The notes beneath the pieces are model-generated. The model saw only the letters and a list, made by a program, of their open reading frames with translations, was not told the DNA's origin and searched no databases. Below are positions 21,806 through 35,418 of a stretch of 64,000 bases of DNA, in pieces. Origin of the DNA: Primulina eburnea (taxonomy: Eukaryota > Streptophyta > Magnoliopsida > Lamiales > Gesneriaceae); NCBI RefSeq assembly GCF_022965805.1, contig NC_133117.1, positions 13,850,183-13,914,182 on the forward strand, written 5' to 3'. The position numbers were made by a program, and so were the translations under genes. The number at the start of each line of letters is the position of its first letter. Position 1 is the first letter of the stretch.

Positions 21806-23211
21806 TTAATCATCTTTAGTATTATCTTTAAGAGATTTCTTCAAACTTTCAAATATATTCTCAATTTGAGATAATTGAGGAATATCCTCATCTGGATCCT
21901 GTGCATCATGCATCTTCATTAGATGTATGAATTGATTATCACTGGAATCTGAAGCCATTGATTGGTCTGATTTTGAATCGGAGCATCCCATATTCTTATA
22001 AAGATCTTTTTTCATTTCATCAATGTAGATTTCTACCATCTTTTCTTTAGAATAGATCTCTGAATATTTTTGAGTCAGAATTTTAAATGGACTCATTGCA
22101 TCTTTTTCTTTTTGTTGTTGATTCAACAAATCTTTCTGATATGAAGAAATTTTTTCTTCCATTTGAAGTAAGGTGTCATGACCATGAAGTTTTCCAGATA
22201 CTGGATCTTCTCGTAACATTTTATCCCAAAATTTTGTAGAGCTAGTTCTCCATAGACAAGGGATACCTTCATCTGTATAACCAAATTCTGGCTGCCATTT
22301 CCAGATCCATGGAATACCGAATTCCGTGAAGAATAGACATAAAGTCTTTCCATCAATCCAATGTTCAGAAAAATTTTTTGTAATAATTGGTGCAACATTC
22401 AACCAAGTATCGAATGGTTTTATAAAAACTTCTGGCAAAATCTTTGCTGATGGACCAAATATTTTCCACCAAATAAAAACCCAATTTGGAATAGGATAAT
22501 GGAAAACATTTTCACAAATCTTAAGAAACCATGTATGTTTCCTTTTTTCATTTTCATACAGTAAAGTTTTATTAAAACTTTCAATATAATCCCAGAAATT
22601 GAATTTAAAACTGGTTTTATGATTTTCTGAGTAAAACTCTTTTTCAACCAATGGAGATATACCCCATTCTTCAATAGATATAATCTTTTAATAATAAACT
22701 TAGAGAAGTTATAACTTCCTTTTTGTTGAGTATTACTGAAAAAGTGAGTAATATCAACACTTTTTGTAGATATGAGAAGATTCTCATAATATCCTCGTTG
22801 CTTATAAGCACCATATACATATGATGTATTGGTAAAATATCTTTCCATAATAATCCAAGGAGTTTTTTCCCATTGGATATCTTTTTCTTCTATAAGAAGA
22901 ATTAATTCTTTATGTTTTGACTCTGTATAAAGAGCTGTATCATTATCATCTTCTTTGATGATATTAGCATATGATGCTGAAGACTGAGAATCAGAATTAT
23001 TTTTCTGCTTTTGTTTCAAGAATTCTTGAAATTCATTATATAACTCATTCTGCTCAGTATTACTAGCTGATGACGAATTAGATAAATTCTGGGCTATTAG
23101 CCTCTGTTTACCATGTTGAGCAATAATATTAGGGGGTTTTCCCCTGCCACCTCGCCCTCTATAAGAGGACTCTCCTCTGCCTCGGGAGTTCATATCTGTA
23201 GATAAAAACAT
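21806..23211 (-). pseudogene. Viral ORF3, block III, frameshifted
   Basis: The third viral ORF starts at 23211 on the last base of the upstream stop (TAATG). It is 1406 nt long where intact copies are 1407. A T run near 22685-22690 has four Ts instead of five, shifting the frame after IIK. The upstream part runs out of frame to 22420; the native frame continues from about 22685 to the stop at 21806. It keeps the RG-rich start and the Trp-rich C-terminal region in separate frames. Copy-specific changes include NWVFIW for NWFFIW and ITKNFSEH for ITKSFSEH. Confidence 0.9.
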
Positions 23212-26200
23212 TAAGATAAATATTCTCGAGTTAAGAAATCTGGTAGATGATTATCCTCACCTTTTTTATAAATAATCTCAAAATCAAAAGGAGTTAAATG
23301 AGCCTGCCATCTAGCAAACATTTTCTTAGACACATCATGTTTAAAATCTTTATTAAACATAAATTTTGCAGTTTTGCAATCAGTTTCTACAATTTTATCC
23401 CATAAAGGATTTGCCAGCATAAGACAAGGAAGATTTTTAACTTTATCTTTAATAATTTGAACAGCTTTAGTATGCTTCTCTGTCCAAGGTAAAGGATTTT
23501 TCTTCAGTCTATCATATAAGATAGCAGAATCTTTAGTAAGATTTTGAATATAAGGAGAAATATAATTTAAACTCCCTAAAAATCTTTGTAACTGAGTTTT
23601 ATCAGTTATTATATCTGGAAATTTTGAACCAAATTCAATACTTCTTTGGATAGGAATTATTTTTCCTTTTTCAATCATATGACCAAGAAAACGAATATTA
23701 GTTTGGAATAAAATCATTTTAGATTTTGAAATAACTAAACCATTTTGAATAACAATATTTTTAAACATTTCTAAATGTTTAAAATGTGTTTCAATATCAT
23801 TAGAAAATACTAAGATATCATCTATATAAACAATTATAAAATTGCTATAGTTATAAAAAATATCATTCATAATTTGTTGAAATTCTGAAGGGGCATTTTT
23901 AAGGCCAAATGGCATTACTGTCCATTCATAATGTCCTATTGGAACATTAAAAGCAGTTTTATATCTATCAGATTCTTGTATTTGAATCTGCCAAAATCCT
24001 GATTTTAAATCAAATTTGGAAAATATAATTGCATGAACTAATCTGTCTAATAAATCTTTTTTATTAGGAATAGGATGTCTAATCCATTTCAAAACCTTAT
24101 TAAGAGGTTTATAATTTATAACTAATCTAGGAACTCCTCTTTCCTGCTCTGAATGTTTATTAACATAAAAAGCAGTACAAGACCAAGGAGATTGAGAAGG
24201 TTTTATTAAACCTTTATCTAACAAAGAATGAATTTCATTCTTGCATAATTCTAAATATTCAGAATTCATTTGACAAGGACGAGCCTTAGTAGGAATATTT
24301 CTCTCATCAAAAGTTTCTTCATATGGAAGAGATATAATATGCTTCTTTCTATTCCAAAAAGCATTTGGAAGATCATTACATATTTCTAATGAAAATTTAT
24401 TATAAATAATTTTTATTTTTTCCTGTAATTTAGGATTCTGTAATTTTTCATCAATTGTAAGAAATTTTATTTCTTCTTTTAAAGAGTTTATTTGAAAGGT
24501 TTTTCTTTCAATCTGTTCTTGTAGCTCATTTAAAATTCTATAAACAGGTTTAGTTATAAACTGAAAAGAAATAGGATTACCTTGATAAGTTCCTATTATA
24601 CCTGTTTCATCAACATGTGTTAAAGGATAAATTTGATAAATAAAAGGAAGACCAAGTATTAGTTGGCTAGAAATGTCTTTAGCTAATAAAAAACTGGTTT
24701 GAATACAGTTTTTATCTTTGCAAATATAAGCTTTAGGTAATTTATAATTTATTTCTAAAGGTTCTCCTCCTGCATGAGAGAGAGAATGAGTAGTTTTATG
24801 AAAATATTTTGTAGGAATTAATCCTTCCTGTATTACGTTTAAATCTGCACCACTATCTATCATAGCAATGAAATTCTTTTTATAAGAATTATCAATTAAT
24901 AAAGTAATATTAGTATACCATTTTTGAGATATAATCATACTCAAAACAGATAAATGTTTCTGATTATTATCAGGAAATGAAATATCTTGAATATTTTCAA
25001 AACTTTCAGAAATTGAATTATTATGATTTTCAATGACTGAAATACGATAATTTAAACTATTATTATTATCATGTAAAAATTTTATTTGTTGTTTAAGATT
25101 ATCAATCTCTTTAACTAAATCCTGTATAGTAACTGGATTTTGTTGACTATATTTTTTCTGTAAAAGATTTTTAACTTCTTTCATAGAATAAGCTTGTTCT
25201 TGTTTAACAAGAATGTTATTATCATTATTGCTTGTTGAAGCAGTATTTTCCATTTGATCAATAATTGTAGATTTTAATATTGGGTCCTTAATCATTTTAA
25301 GGAATTCTAAAATATTATTGTTAGTTAAAACATTAATATTTAAATCTTGAAATTGAGACATAAGTTTATAAAACTCATCATTTTTATTATTATCCTCTAT
25401 AGGACTTATACAAGATTTTCCCTGTATACAATTATTGCATTCTTCTAAATCAGAAATATCTGATTCATTATCCAGAATTTCTTCTAAATTATAGGATTCT
25501 GAAGAATTCTCAGTTTCACTATCAGAATTATTATTTGAATCCATTATTATTTTAAATAATGCTTCTTTTAGATTATCATCTATATCTAAATTATTAATTT
25601 TGTTTTTAGCCCAACATTGATTAGCATAATGTCCTGGCTTTTTACAATTTCTACAAATTATTAATTTGTTTTTGTATTTATCTTTTTTCCTATCAGCTTT
25701 AGCTGATTCACGAATTTCTTTTCTTTTCATTTTTCTTTCTTTTTGTCTTTCAGACAAATGTCTTTTCTTATAAATCTTATCATCCTTATCTTTAATTTTC
25801 TTCTTACCTTTATTAGGTAAGTCCATACCAAATTGATCACAAAATTTTCCTAACTGTTTTTTCTCTAGTAAATTTTGTCTTTTAATTTGATTATTTAATT
25901 TTAATTCATTACAGAGAGCTAAACCCTCTTGAATACAAGTATTAATCAAATTACCATAAGTATAATTATCATAAGAGATATTTATATCATCTTTTCTTAA
26001 TACTTTTCTAACCCTTTCAGCAAATAAGAAAGGTAAGCCATCTATAAATTTAGCTTTCCACAGACTATTATTACAGTCTGGAATCTCATAAATACGAGAT
26101 AGGAAAGTATCTTTATACCATCTAAAATCAGTAAGTGTTTTACATTTTAGATTACTTAATAAAGTTCTAATTTGTTCACTATTATCAGTGAATTTTCCTG

Positions 26201-27331
26201 TGAAATGTTCAATCATAGTTAATATTAATGTATACACTACATTTTCTAATTGAATATTATTTTCCATTTTTATGGAGTTAAAGATTTCATCTTTTTGAGA
26301 ATAATGTAAATAATTATCCCACCAACCTTTAAGTTGGCCAGTAAATCCTGCTGTTATCATTTTAGCAATATTCTTATCAGTATTACCTGATGATTTACAC
26401 ACAGTACTATACATAAGCATTCTGTGAGCAGTATTATAAATTTGCCTATCACTATAACCATCAATATTCCATTCATAAATATTTTTTCCATTATAACTAT
26501 TAGAATAAATATATTCATTTTCTTCAATGAGAACATCCATGGGAGTAGGTTTATTATAGTAATATTTGGATGTAGTGGGTCTATCAGCCCATTTAATTTT
26601 ATTAATCTCATCTTCAGAATGATTATTAATCTTATATAATTCTTCAAACTCTTCATTAAGAGTATTTAAATTAAGATTTCTAAATTTTTCTTCTAATAAT
26701 TTTTCTATATCAGAAACAGAAGATTTAAATTTAAAATCTTTAATATCAGGAGGGGATTGAATGGATGATGTAGCAACAGAAACAATATTATTTTCTGGTT
26801 CTTCTATATGAACATCTGATTTAATTTTATTAATAGCTAAAATAATTTTTTCAATACGATCTTTAAGAGAATTTATTTCTTCTCCTATAATCGTGAGATA
26901 TAAATTTGTGTAATTCTGTTTTTCTATTATCTGATTAATATGTTTAACAGTGATTTGTAACATATCATTCTCAAATAATTTTGAAAAAGCAGTAAAATTT
27001 AAAATTTTATTATTCTTTTCTATAATAAAAGATTGTTGAGGAGGATAAACAGATTTTTGAATCTGTCCTGAAGAAAGTTTATAATTTCTTTCAAGAATAG
27101 AAATATAATCTATAATAAATGTTTTAAAAAACCAAGGAACAAAATGTATAAGTTTATTCTGGTTTTCACAATATTTATAAAATGTTGAAACAATATATTC
27201 AAACTCTTCTTCAGAAAAACTTTTAAAGTACCAATTTCTGAAAGATTCCCATTTGGGTAAATAAAATTCTGCATTGATCTTGCTCTAGCAGAAGATCCTT
27301 TAGTAAAATCAATCTTTGATTTACTATCCAT
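23211..27331 (-). pseudogene. Viral polyprotein, block III first copy, frameshifted with RNase H core deleted
   Basis: There are two lesions. Near 27283 a T run is one base short (two Ts instead of three), so the frame from the ATG at 27331 leaves the polyprotein after about 16 codons. The rest is open from the next Met (26963) to the stop. Near 23383-23390 an in-frame 204-nt deletion removes 68 residues from just after the first RNase H aspartate motif (ETD) to the next KTD. The shared bases AAACTGAT remain once, a microhomology deletion. Coat, knuckle, protease and RT (YIDD) are present. The knuckle reads CRNCKKPGH rather than CRKCKKPGH. Confidence 0.92.
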
Positions 27332-28386
27332 TAAATACTAAAATTCATTTCTGAAACTGTATCAGTTTCTCTAACTTTTTGAAAGTTACTTTTATGAACT
27401 ATATTGTTTTGATTTATGATTAAATCATCTACTGTATTAGTAGATTCTAATTCTTCTCTAATTTGAGAAGTAGAAGCTCTAGAAGTTTGTGGTATATCTA
27501 TCATATAATCTAGAGGAGAAATAAAAGAGTGACTAGATCTTGATCTAGCATAAACAGAAGAGGGTAATAATCTTCTTTGTTTATTATTAAACTGTATTTG
27601 AACAGTTCCTTCATTAGTTTGTATGACTTGTTCTAAATCTCTATTTATTATAGGATTTTTAGGAACAGCTTGTTCAATTATCCAGTTTTCTGGAAATTCT
27701 ATTTCTTCCCATTTTATAGATCTACGAGTTGTAATATTAGATCTATTAAAATTAGTTTCTATAAGAATAGTTTCATTTAATTTTTTATCTATTCTTTTAC
27801 ACATAGGATTTAGTGTAAATAATGGTTTATAATAAATACGATAACAGATACATATTACTTCTATTCCAGGAGTATAATTATAACCATGAGTTTTAACATT
27901 TAATGTTAAAGCGTCTAATATATTTGGATCAAACAAAGATAAAGATAAATTTGGATAAACATCAAAATATACTGGACCATGTGCCAGACTAGATTGAATT
28001 ATTCCCATAAGGGATTGTTTCCAATTCAAATTTCTTCCATCTCTTAAAGATGCTATGAAGCTTTCTGGTAAACCTTCTAATGTTAAAGGTCTAAAAGCAA
28101 TTTGAATTAATCCTATATGAATAAATTTATAATTTTTCATATAAGGCATAATATCTTTATTATTTAATAATCTTATTACCATTTCATTATTATGAAGAGG
28201 TACAGATGATTCTGTAGTTTTAACTACATGTTTAAAACCAATTCTTTCAAAAGTTCCTAACTTATAAATCATTTTAGATTCTATCTTAGGAATAGTCCAT
28301 TTATTCAACAAATCTAAATTTTCAGGTATATCATATTCTTCATTTAAACTGTTATGAACAGTTTCTTTCATACTGAAAATATTCAT
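27331..28386 (-). CDS. Viral movement protein, block III first copy, open (351 aa)
   Basis: An open full-length movement protein with the same core as the other copies. Private changes: ASLRDG for AALRDG next to the conserved aspartate motif, PGIEVI for PGTEVI, and NNKQRR for NNEQRR. It overlaps the polyprotein start by one base (TAATG). The start is the ATG at 28386. Confidence 0.92.
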   Translation of the reverse strand: MNIFSMKETVHNSLNEEYDIPENLDLLNKWTIPKIESKMIYKLGTFERIGFKHVVKTTESSVPLHNNEMVIRLLNNKDIMPYMKNYKFIHIGLIQIAFRPLTLEGLPESFIASLRDGRNLNWKQSLMGIIQSSLAHGPVYFDVYPNLSLSLFDPNILDALTLNVKTHGYNYTPGIEVICICYRIYYKPLFTLNPMCKRIDKKLNETILIETNFNRSNITTRRSIKWEEIEFPENWIIEQAVPKNPIINRDLEQVIQTNEGTVQIQFNNKQRRLLPSSVYARSRSSHSFISPLDYMIDIPQTSRASTSQIREELESTNTVDDLIINQNNIVHKSNFQKVRETDTVSEMNFSI

Positions 28387-29379
28387 TTGAATAAAAAGTG
28401 CTAAATTATTAACCAGACTATTTCCAAGGCTCTGATACCATCTGAGGCTTGGAATCAAAGAGGAATCTGATACGTGGCATTGTTATACCAAACTTTTCCT
28501 TAGTGGCTTTCGCACACATGGAAGTTATTGGTTTCCAGCCTATATACCATTTTCAACTCAAATTGAGCTAAGAAAAGGAGAAATTTAAACTCCAGAATAA
28601 TAATGAATATAAGATTCTTGTTTGGAATTTTACGAAACATAAAAGGATTTACGAAAGATATTCCAGAGAAATTTAACAACAGAGGATTTATCGAGGGCCC
28701 AAAGAATCATAAATTCATAAAAAATCACCCATAAACGCCTAAAACGCCATTTCTCGGCTAAGCAGGCTGAAGGGCTACAACATGAATTTATTCTTCCCGG
28801 ATAAACTCGAACCTTGTGTTAACTATTTCCTGGTTCATCTTCTTACCTTATGTTCTAACCAAAGATTCTTATATTACATTAGATTCCAGAAATTTAAATA
28901 AATCTTTTATTATATCAATCTGATTCCAAGTTACAAATAAATATAGATCATGTCATAGTAAGGAAAATAATTTAGCACGAATACTTTAGCCTGTCATTTA
29001 GGCTAATCACTGAAATATTTAAATTAAAAATAAAAACAAAAAATAAAAACAATAAACTTACAAGGTTGTAAGCAGAACTTCAAACTTTTATTGATTTACT
29101 TCAGAAGGGTTTTGTACAAGAGAGAGTAGAGAGGGGAGCAAACTCGACCGTGTCCTTCTAAGAACACAGAAATAGCCTATATATAGATAGAAGAGCCGGA
29201 CATCAAACCCCGGATTCCATCTTAAAATAAAAATAGTAAATGCTTTATTAAAGCAAAAGTAACATGGTTACAAAATTCAAAAAGTAAATAGTGATATGCA
29301 CCCACTTTTTGTCATGATATGCCATGATGATGTGTTATTTCACCAACTCTTGAATAGTGAGATTCAACTTTCAACGATT
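28387..29379 (-). promoter_or_regulatory. Viral intergenic region, block III first copy
   Basis: Minus-strand promoter/leader region: TATA box 29177-29186, AATAAA 29087-29092, leader hairpin 28986-29006, PBS 28424-28440. Confidence 0.75.
28424..28440 (-). other. Viral PBS, block III first copy
   Basis: Minus strand TGGTATCAGAGC followed by CTTGG. This variant is shared with the PBS at 43549, whereas three other copies have CATGG. Confidence 0.87.
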
Positions 29380-30229
29380 TTAATCATCTCTAGTATTATC
29401 TTTAAGAGATTTCTTCAAACTTTCAAATATATTCTCAATTTGAGATAATTGAGGAATATCCTCATCTGGATCCTGTGCATCATGCATCTTCATTAGATGT
29501 ATGAATTGATTATCACTGGAATCTGAAGCCATTGATTGGTCTGATTTTGAATCGGAGCATCCCATATTCTTATAAAGATCTTTTTTCATTTCATCAATGT
29601 AGATTTCTACCATCTTTTCTTTAGAATAGATCTCTGAATATTTTTGAGTCAGAATTTTAAATGGACTCATTGCATCTTTTTCTTTTTGTTGTTGATTCAA
29701 CAAATCTTTCTGATATGAAGAAATTTTTTCTTCCATTTGAAGTAAGGTGTCATGACCATGAAGTTTTCCAGATACTGAATCTTCTCGTAACATTTTATCC
29801 CAAAATTTTGTAGAGCTAGTTCTCCATAGACAAGGGATACCTTCATCTGTATAACCAAATTCTGGCTGCCATTTCCAGATCCATGGAATACCGAATTCCG
29901 TGAAGAATAGACATAAAGTCTTTCCATCAATCCAATGTTCAGAAAAACTTTTTGTAATAATTGGTGCAACATTCAACCAAGTATCGAATGGTTTTATAAA
30001 AACTTCTGGCAAAATCTTTGCTGATGGACCAAATATTTTCCACCAAATAAAAAACCAATTTGGAATAGGATAATGGAAAACATTTTCACAAATCTTAAGA
30101 AACCATGTATGTTTCCTTTTTTCATTTTCATACAGTAAAGTTTTATTAAAACTTTCAATATAATCCCAGAAATTGAATTTAAAACTGGTTTTATGATTTT
30201 CTGAGTAAAACTCTTTTTCAACCAATGGA

Positions 30230-30234
30230 GATAT
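30230..30234. repeat. Target site duplication GATAT (left copy)
   Basis: GATAT is repeated at 38635-38639. Uninterrupted ORF3 copies have it once, for example near 22666. Confidence 0.94.
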
Positions 30235-33072
30235 TGTGAAGGCCCGAAAATACTTGCTTGAAAATTTGCGGAAAAATTAAAAATTTTCTTTTAAACTAAA
30301 CGGAGAATCAAATTCATAAAATAAACTGTTAAATAATGTTTAATGTTTAAAAAAATAGCAGCGGAAGAATTTAATGTTTGCAAAGTAACAATTTAAAATA
30401 ATTCAACAAGAGATAAATGTTTGAGCATAAAAATCGTAAGTGCTGAAAATGAGGTCCTCGGGTTCCACTACTGCCGACCCAAGCTAGCTCACTGGTCCCC
30501 GCCCTCGGTCCCGACATCATCAGTACCTACAACAATCAAGTCTAGTGAGTCTAAAGACTCAACATGCATATATCGTAAATAACGAGTAAATAATATAGTA
30601 AAATTTGCATGGGATAAAAATATCATGTCCTGAGCAATTATAATACGTGCATAACTGAACTGAATATCATAGTAAAATGTTTTCTCCTTGGAGCCCTGTA
30701 CTGAAATAACTTGTAATAATTTTCTGGTGAGATTATGGTCTACGCATGTGGTCCCTGAACTGAAATGACCGGTAACTGGCGACCGGGCCTGTAACTGGCG
30801 ACAGGACTTAGTAATGTACGTCTGATCAGACCACTGCCACAGTACTGGGTGAAACAACTGAACTGACCGGTAACTGGCGACCGGGCCTGTAACTGGCGAC
30901 AGGACTTAGTAATGCTCTCATAACCGGTAACTGACGACCGGACCGGTAACTGGCGACCGGATTTAATCATGATAGTAAAGTGACCACAAGCAATATCGCA
31001 TAAATCTCAAAATGAATATTTTATATTTCTATGCACGTAATATAATTAAATGGCATCATCAAATCTGAAAAATTTCAATATCCTGTATTAAAATCATTTA
31101 CTTGCGATAATTTAAAAAATATCTATATGACTTGATTGAAGAGTCAAAGGAGATATAAACATGCCTTGGTTTGTTTTGACAGAAAACAAACAAAATAACG
31201 ACGCGGCGCGGCGGAGACGGAGTGTTCTTCACTTCCTCACTTAATTCCTTTAAATTAAGCATGCACCATAATTATTATAATAGCATAAAAAATCGTAAAC
31301 GTGATGCATGAACATTTAAAAATATTATGATTCGTGCTCAGGGCGCTGCTAGGACTAAAATCTCACTCCGGGTGCAAAATTAGCATTTTGCCCCTGGAAA
31401 CCCAAAAATTACCATTTTACCCCTGGACCTCTAAAATTGACCCGAAGCTTACCAAACTCCTTAAAACATCCCAAAACATATTTAAAAATATTCCTAGACG
31501 TAAACTCGAGCCCAAAACAAACTTAACCAATTTATTTTAAAACTTAGACCGAGGTCCCGATTTCAACCCGAATCGGCTCGAAACTTAATCAAACTTTTCC
31601 CAACTTTTTACCACGCCTAAAAACGCTATAATTCTCCTAAAACAATGTCATTAGGTCCCTAAAACCATGGCTGGAAATTCCAGAACATAGCAACTCTCGG
31701 CCAACACCTAAACCATACTCCTTGCAACACATGGCCCCCAATTTCACTCCCTTTCGGTTCCCTCTAATCTCAGCACCTGTCCACCCCTTTAAATCTCTTC
31801 TTATGTCTGTAAGGGACCTGCTGACTAAGCCAATCCAAGGAGAAATGACGCTGTACGAGATTGTATGTGACTCCCGATCGCTAACGCAATTTCTTCCCAT
31901 CAATCTACATCTCCAAGATCCCAAACTCTCGGTTCTTCACTCGTATACGTCCAGCACATTTTCTAAACCTCATGACAACAACTTGACACCACCAACAGCT
32001 TCTAGATAATAAAGAATCACCGCCCCTTGCAACAAAATCAAGAAAACGTGAGCAACCAAAGGAAAAGTGCAATGTTTTTCATGCAACCCATTCACGAAGC
32101 ACACACATGCAAGGATCGTAAAATCTACATACGTTTACACAATTTTTACACATATTAACAGCATGACAGCGTGAATGATGCCCAAGGAAAATAACATGCG
32201 TGCCTTAGGTGTTATAGATGCGAGGAGATCGAAGAACGAGCGCCGGAGACAATTTTTTTCTTCAAGAAATGAGCTTAGCCGATGGAACCTTCAGCTGGAG
32301 GCTGGAAAATGGTGAAAACGAGGGAAGGGATTCTGAAATAAGAGAGTGTCGGCTGCTGAACAATTTAGGTTTAGGTTGAGAGGTGTTTAGGTGGTAATTA
32401 AATAATAAACAAATGGTTAATGGGCCTTAAATTATGTAATTAAAAGATTAAAAAGATATTTAAGTCCTATAAACTTAAAAGTAAGCCCATTAAACCCAAA
32501 CACACTCCCGAAAAATATTTCGAGTTGGAAAGATTTTGAAAATAATAGCCGAACCATTAAAAAGTCCCCCGATTCGATAAAATTTGCGTACCGCTTAAAA
32601 ATAAAATTTTACGGGTAAAAACACCCAAAAATTCCCATTTTTGTAAAATACACTTAAAAATGCTTTAACTTAATTTATAAAAATAAATCATGTAATAAAA
32701 TTATTTTTCTGAAAATTTTCCGGTCTCCGTTCCTCGATCGAACGTGAAATGCAACTTAAAAAATCTTAATGCTCGAACTTTTAAAATGTATGAAATAAAT
32801 TCTACCCTGCATGAATTATGCATAAAATGCATAAAAATAATTAAACATAATTTAATGAAATCAACATGCTAAATTTCCACTTCTTAAATAAGTCTTTATT
32901 ATCTTATCTCAATACTACATCTCCGGACCGGCCTCACTTATATACTGAAAAGATGACGATTAAACTACTGCGTAAAATAATAAATTCAAAGAAAAGAATT
33001 TAAATACTCAAGCAATTAAATTACTAGGAATTATGCATGGTTTATACGTAGTCCAAATTACGGGACGTTACA
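30235..33072 (-). repeat. 3' LTR of the non-autonomous element
   Basis: 2838 bp, TGTGAAGG...GTTACA. It holds a GC-richer minisatellite (30766-30962) and a stretch (about 31340-31600) that recurs in diverged form at 63370-63600. The small ORFs inside (for example 30489-30857, 31722-32009) are duplicated in both LTRs, lack recognisable domains and are not annotated as genes. Confidence 0.94.
30766..30962 (+). repeat. Minisatellite in the 3' LTR
   Basis: Degenerate tandem units built from ACCGGTAACTGGCGACCGG and CTGTAACTGGCGACAGG, each nearly self-complementary at its ends. A longer 51-bp segment is repeated at about 30767 and 30864. The same array is in the other LTR at 36328-36524. Confidence 0.8.
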
Positions 33073-33086
33073 ATCTCTCCCCCTTA
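33073..33086 (-). other. Polypurine tract of the non-autonomous element
   Basis: Minus strand AAGGGGGAGAGAT abuts the 3' LTR. Confidence 0.87.
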
Positions 33087-33090
33087 AATT

Positions 33091-33110
33091 GAATTTCGTC
33101 CCCGAAATTC
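33091..33110. repeat. Palindrome next to the polypurine tract
   Basis: GAATTTCGTCCCCGAAATTC has 8-bp arms around four bases. It corresponds in place and sequence to 1536-1553 of the Tekay-like element. Confidence 0.7.
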
Positions 33111-35418
33111 GCTTATCCTTGATAATCACGAAGTTTAAACTTAGTTCTAATATTCCAATATTCCACGCTTCCGCGGCGCTACTCTGATAAAATAATAAAT
33201 TTTTAAGATGTCCTTATGTTTCCCCGATCCTAATTATTTTGCTTGACAAAATCTCGTTTGCGAATCGCAACTTAAAACGACTTATAGTAACTTAGCTCTA
33301 TTTTCTATAACATCGAATTTCAACTTTTCTCAAAATTACCAATATTAGAAATGACAGTCCGAATTTTATTGCATCTTACTTTTCTTATAGTGTACCCGTG
33401 GTGTTCATTGATCTCTTACATTTGTATTTATGCAGTTCACCCTAAGAAACCTTAGCATCAGAATTTACTGATCGATTCCTATACTAAATAATATACTTAA
33501 CTGTTAAACCTTATCTCAACCTCATAATAATATTAGGCTAAGATTCTTGAATCGAATCTCTATCTTACGGCACTAAACTTCCATAAATTAATTATTTACG
33601 AGTACATCCCGAATGTAAAATTGTTGCAATTTCTTATACCTCGAGTAACGTTAATTCATAAACCCAATTATACAACATCGACATTTTACCTAAATTTTAA
33701 AGCCTTTCGAGTTCCAATTACATGCTTAAACTATTATTTTCTCAATTAAAGTTGAGGCCTACGACCCTTGGACTTCCATCATTGAAACGAATGTCGCATT
33801 CTTATGTATCCTTAAGGCTTAATTAGTACTAGCGTATAAAACTTACTAAGTCACCCCATGTTAATGTTGGACTAATTCTAATAAACCAACTTCACTTATA
33901 ACCCATAAAATTCTAGAATTCCCATATCAAAATTTTAGATTTCTTACTCGATAAAAATCTTAATATATGTTCATTGATAACTTATATCGAACACAACCAA
34001 TTCCCTTTTGTTTTTATTTCTCCCAAAAATTCCGTATGAACAAATATCCCATAAATTTGAAATTCAAACTTACCTAATCCAAATAGCTTTGAACAAAATA
34101 ATCTCAATACACATATCCGTTTAGTCCCAAGTTTGTTAATGACTTCCAACATTTCCCAAGATAAGGTGTCGACCTCACCTCTTGCGTGCGTCTATCAATT
34201 AAACTAACCCTCATTGTACCCATATTTCAAAAATTTTAAATTCTCACAAGGTTTAATCTTAACTGTTACGATCATGACTAAAACTTGTGACACATCAAAC
34301 TTATGTTCCCAAACCTTTACTAACTCAATGTTTATCCTTATAACTTAAGAAACCGATCAACTTTACCTTAAATCGTCATCACTTTAAATTCTTAATTTGC
34401 CCCAACATTATTTCACTAACGCTTAAATTTTCACGCCTAAGATTGATTCATCCTACAATGTTCTTGGTTATCATTCATTATTACGTTATAACTCAAATAT
34501 CTAAATATTCTATATATCATTCGAGCCTAAATAACCGAAAATTCCTATCATTTAAACCGTTCAATTCTCAATTACTACTAAATAAGTTCTCAATTTCTTA
34601 AAATTGTAAAATTAATTCTTACTTTCCTCGAATGTCGTCCAATTTTTTTCCTAAATCTCGAAAATTTCCACAATTACCCATGAGTCATCAGTATTCGCAA
34701 TTTCATTTTATAGATTTCCCGTATCATAAGGTTCAATAGTCTTAAGTTTATTAAACCCAAAATTAATTCCCACAACACGTCTTACATTTCTATGAAATAC
34801 TTAAAATCCCAAGTGTTCCTCAAAAGTTCGCAATTACATCCTTAAAATTTTGAAACTTGCAATCTGGCCCTTACAATTCTCCAATTTACATTTTGGCCCT
34901 ATAACTCTTCGAAATTTGCATTATTGTCCCCATAAAATTTTCCATCTTTCCCTCATTAAACTTTTAAATTCTCGAACTCAAAATTAAATCCCAAAATTTG
35001 GTAAATTCAAAAATAGTCCCTTATAATTTTATTTTTGAACTTAGGTCCTCAAATAATTGGTTATTACAATTAGGTCCTTAAAATTCTCAATTCCAACAAT
35101 TCAATCCTTAAATCCAACTATGTAGAGCATGCATCCTAAATAAATTCTCATAATTAATCTTACATTTCCATAGATACTTAAAATCCTCAAATTGTACATT
35201 TATAATCCTACAGATTGTCGTAGTTTTCGAATCGCTATTGCTTATAAAAAATCCTCAAAAATTTACTCGACTAGCAACCAAGAACCATCAATAATTTCTT
35301 ACAAATTCTACAAGTCCCGAAAACATTCATAATTTTTAAGTTTAACTTATGGCCCATAAGTAGAACATCAGTACTACTAACCCAAAAATTAATATAGTCA
35401 AATAATTTACGACCTCTC
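33111..35418. other. Noncoding AT-rich interior of the non-autonomous element
   Basis: No ORF of note on either strand. About 34790-35120 has a loose repeated pattern in which short motifs such as GGCCCT, GTCCC and GGTCC(T/C) recur every few tens of bases among AT-rich spacers, suggesting decayed tandem repeats. I see no pol remnant. Confidence 0.7.

Noticed and set aside
30489..30857. 122-aa ORF and other small ORFs in the 2838-bp LTRs (31722-32009, 31637-31924, and their duplicates near 36051 and 37199)
   Set aside because: Low-complexity or minisatellite translation, present in both LTRs, no domain; not genes.
30766..30962. CRISPR-like alternation of repeats and spacers
   Set aside because: Units are contiguous and degenerate, inside a plant LTR; no spacers and no cas genes.
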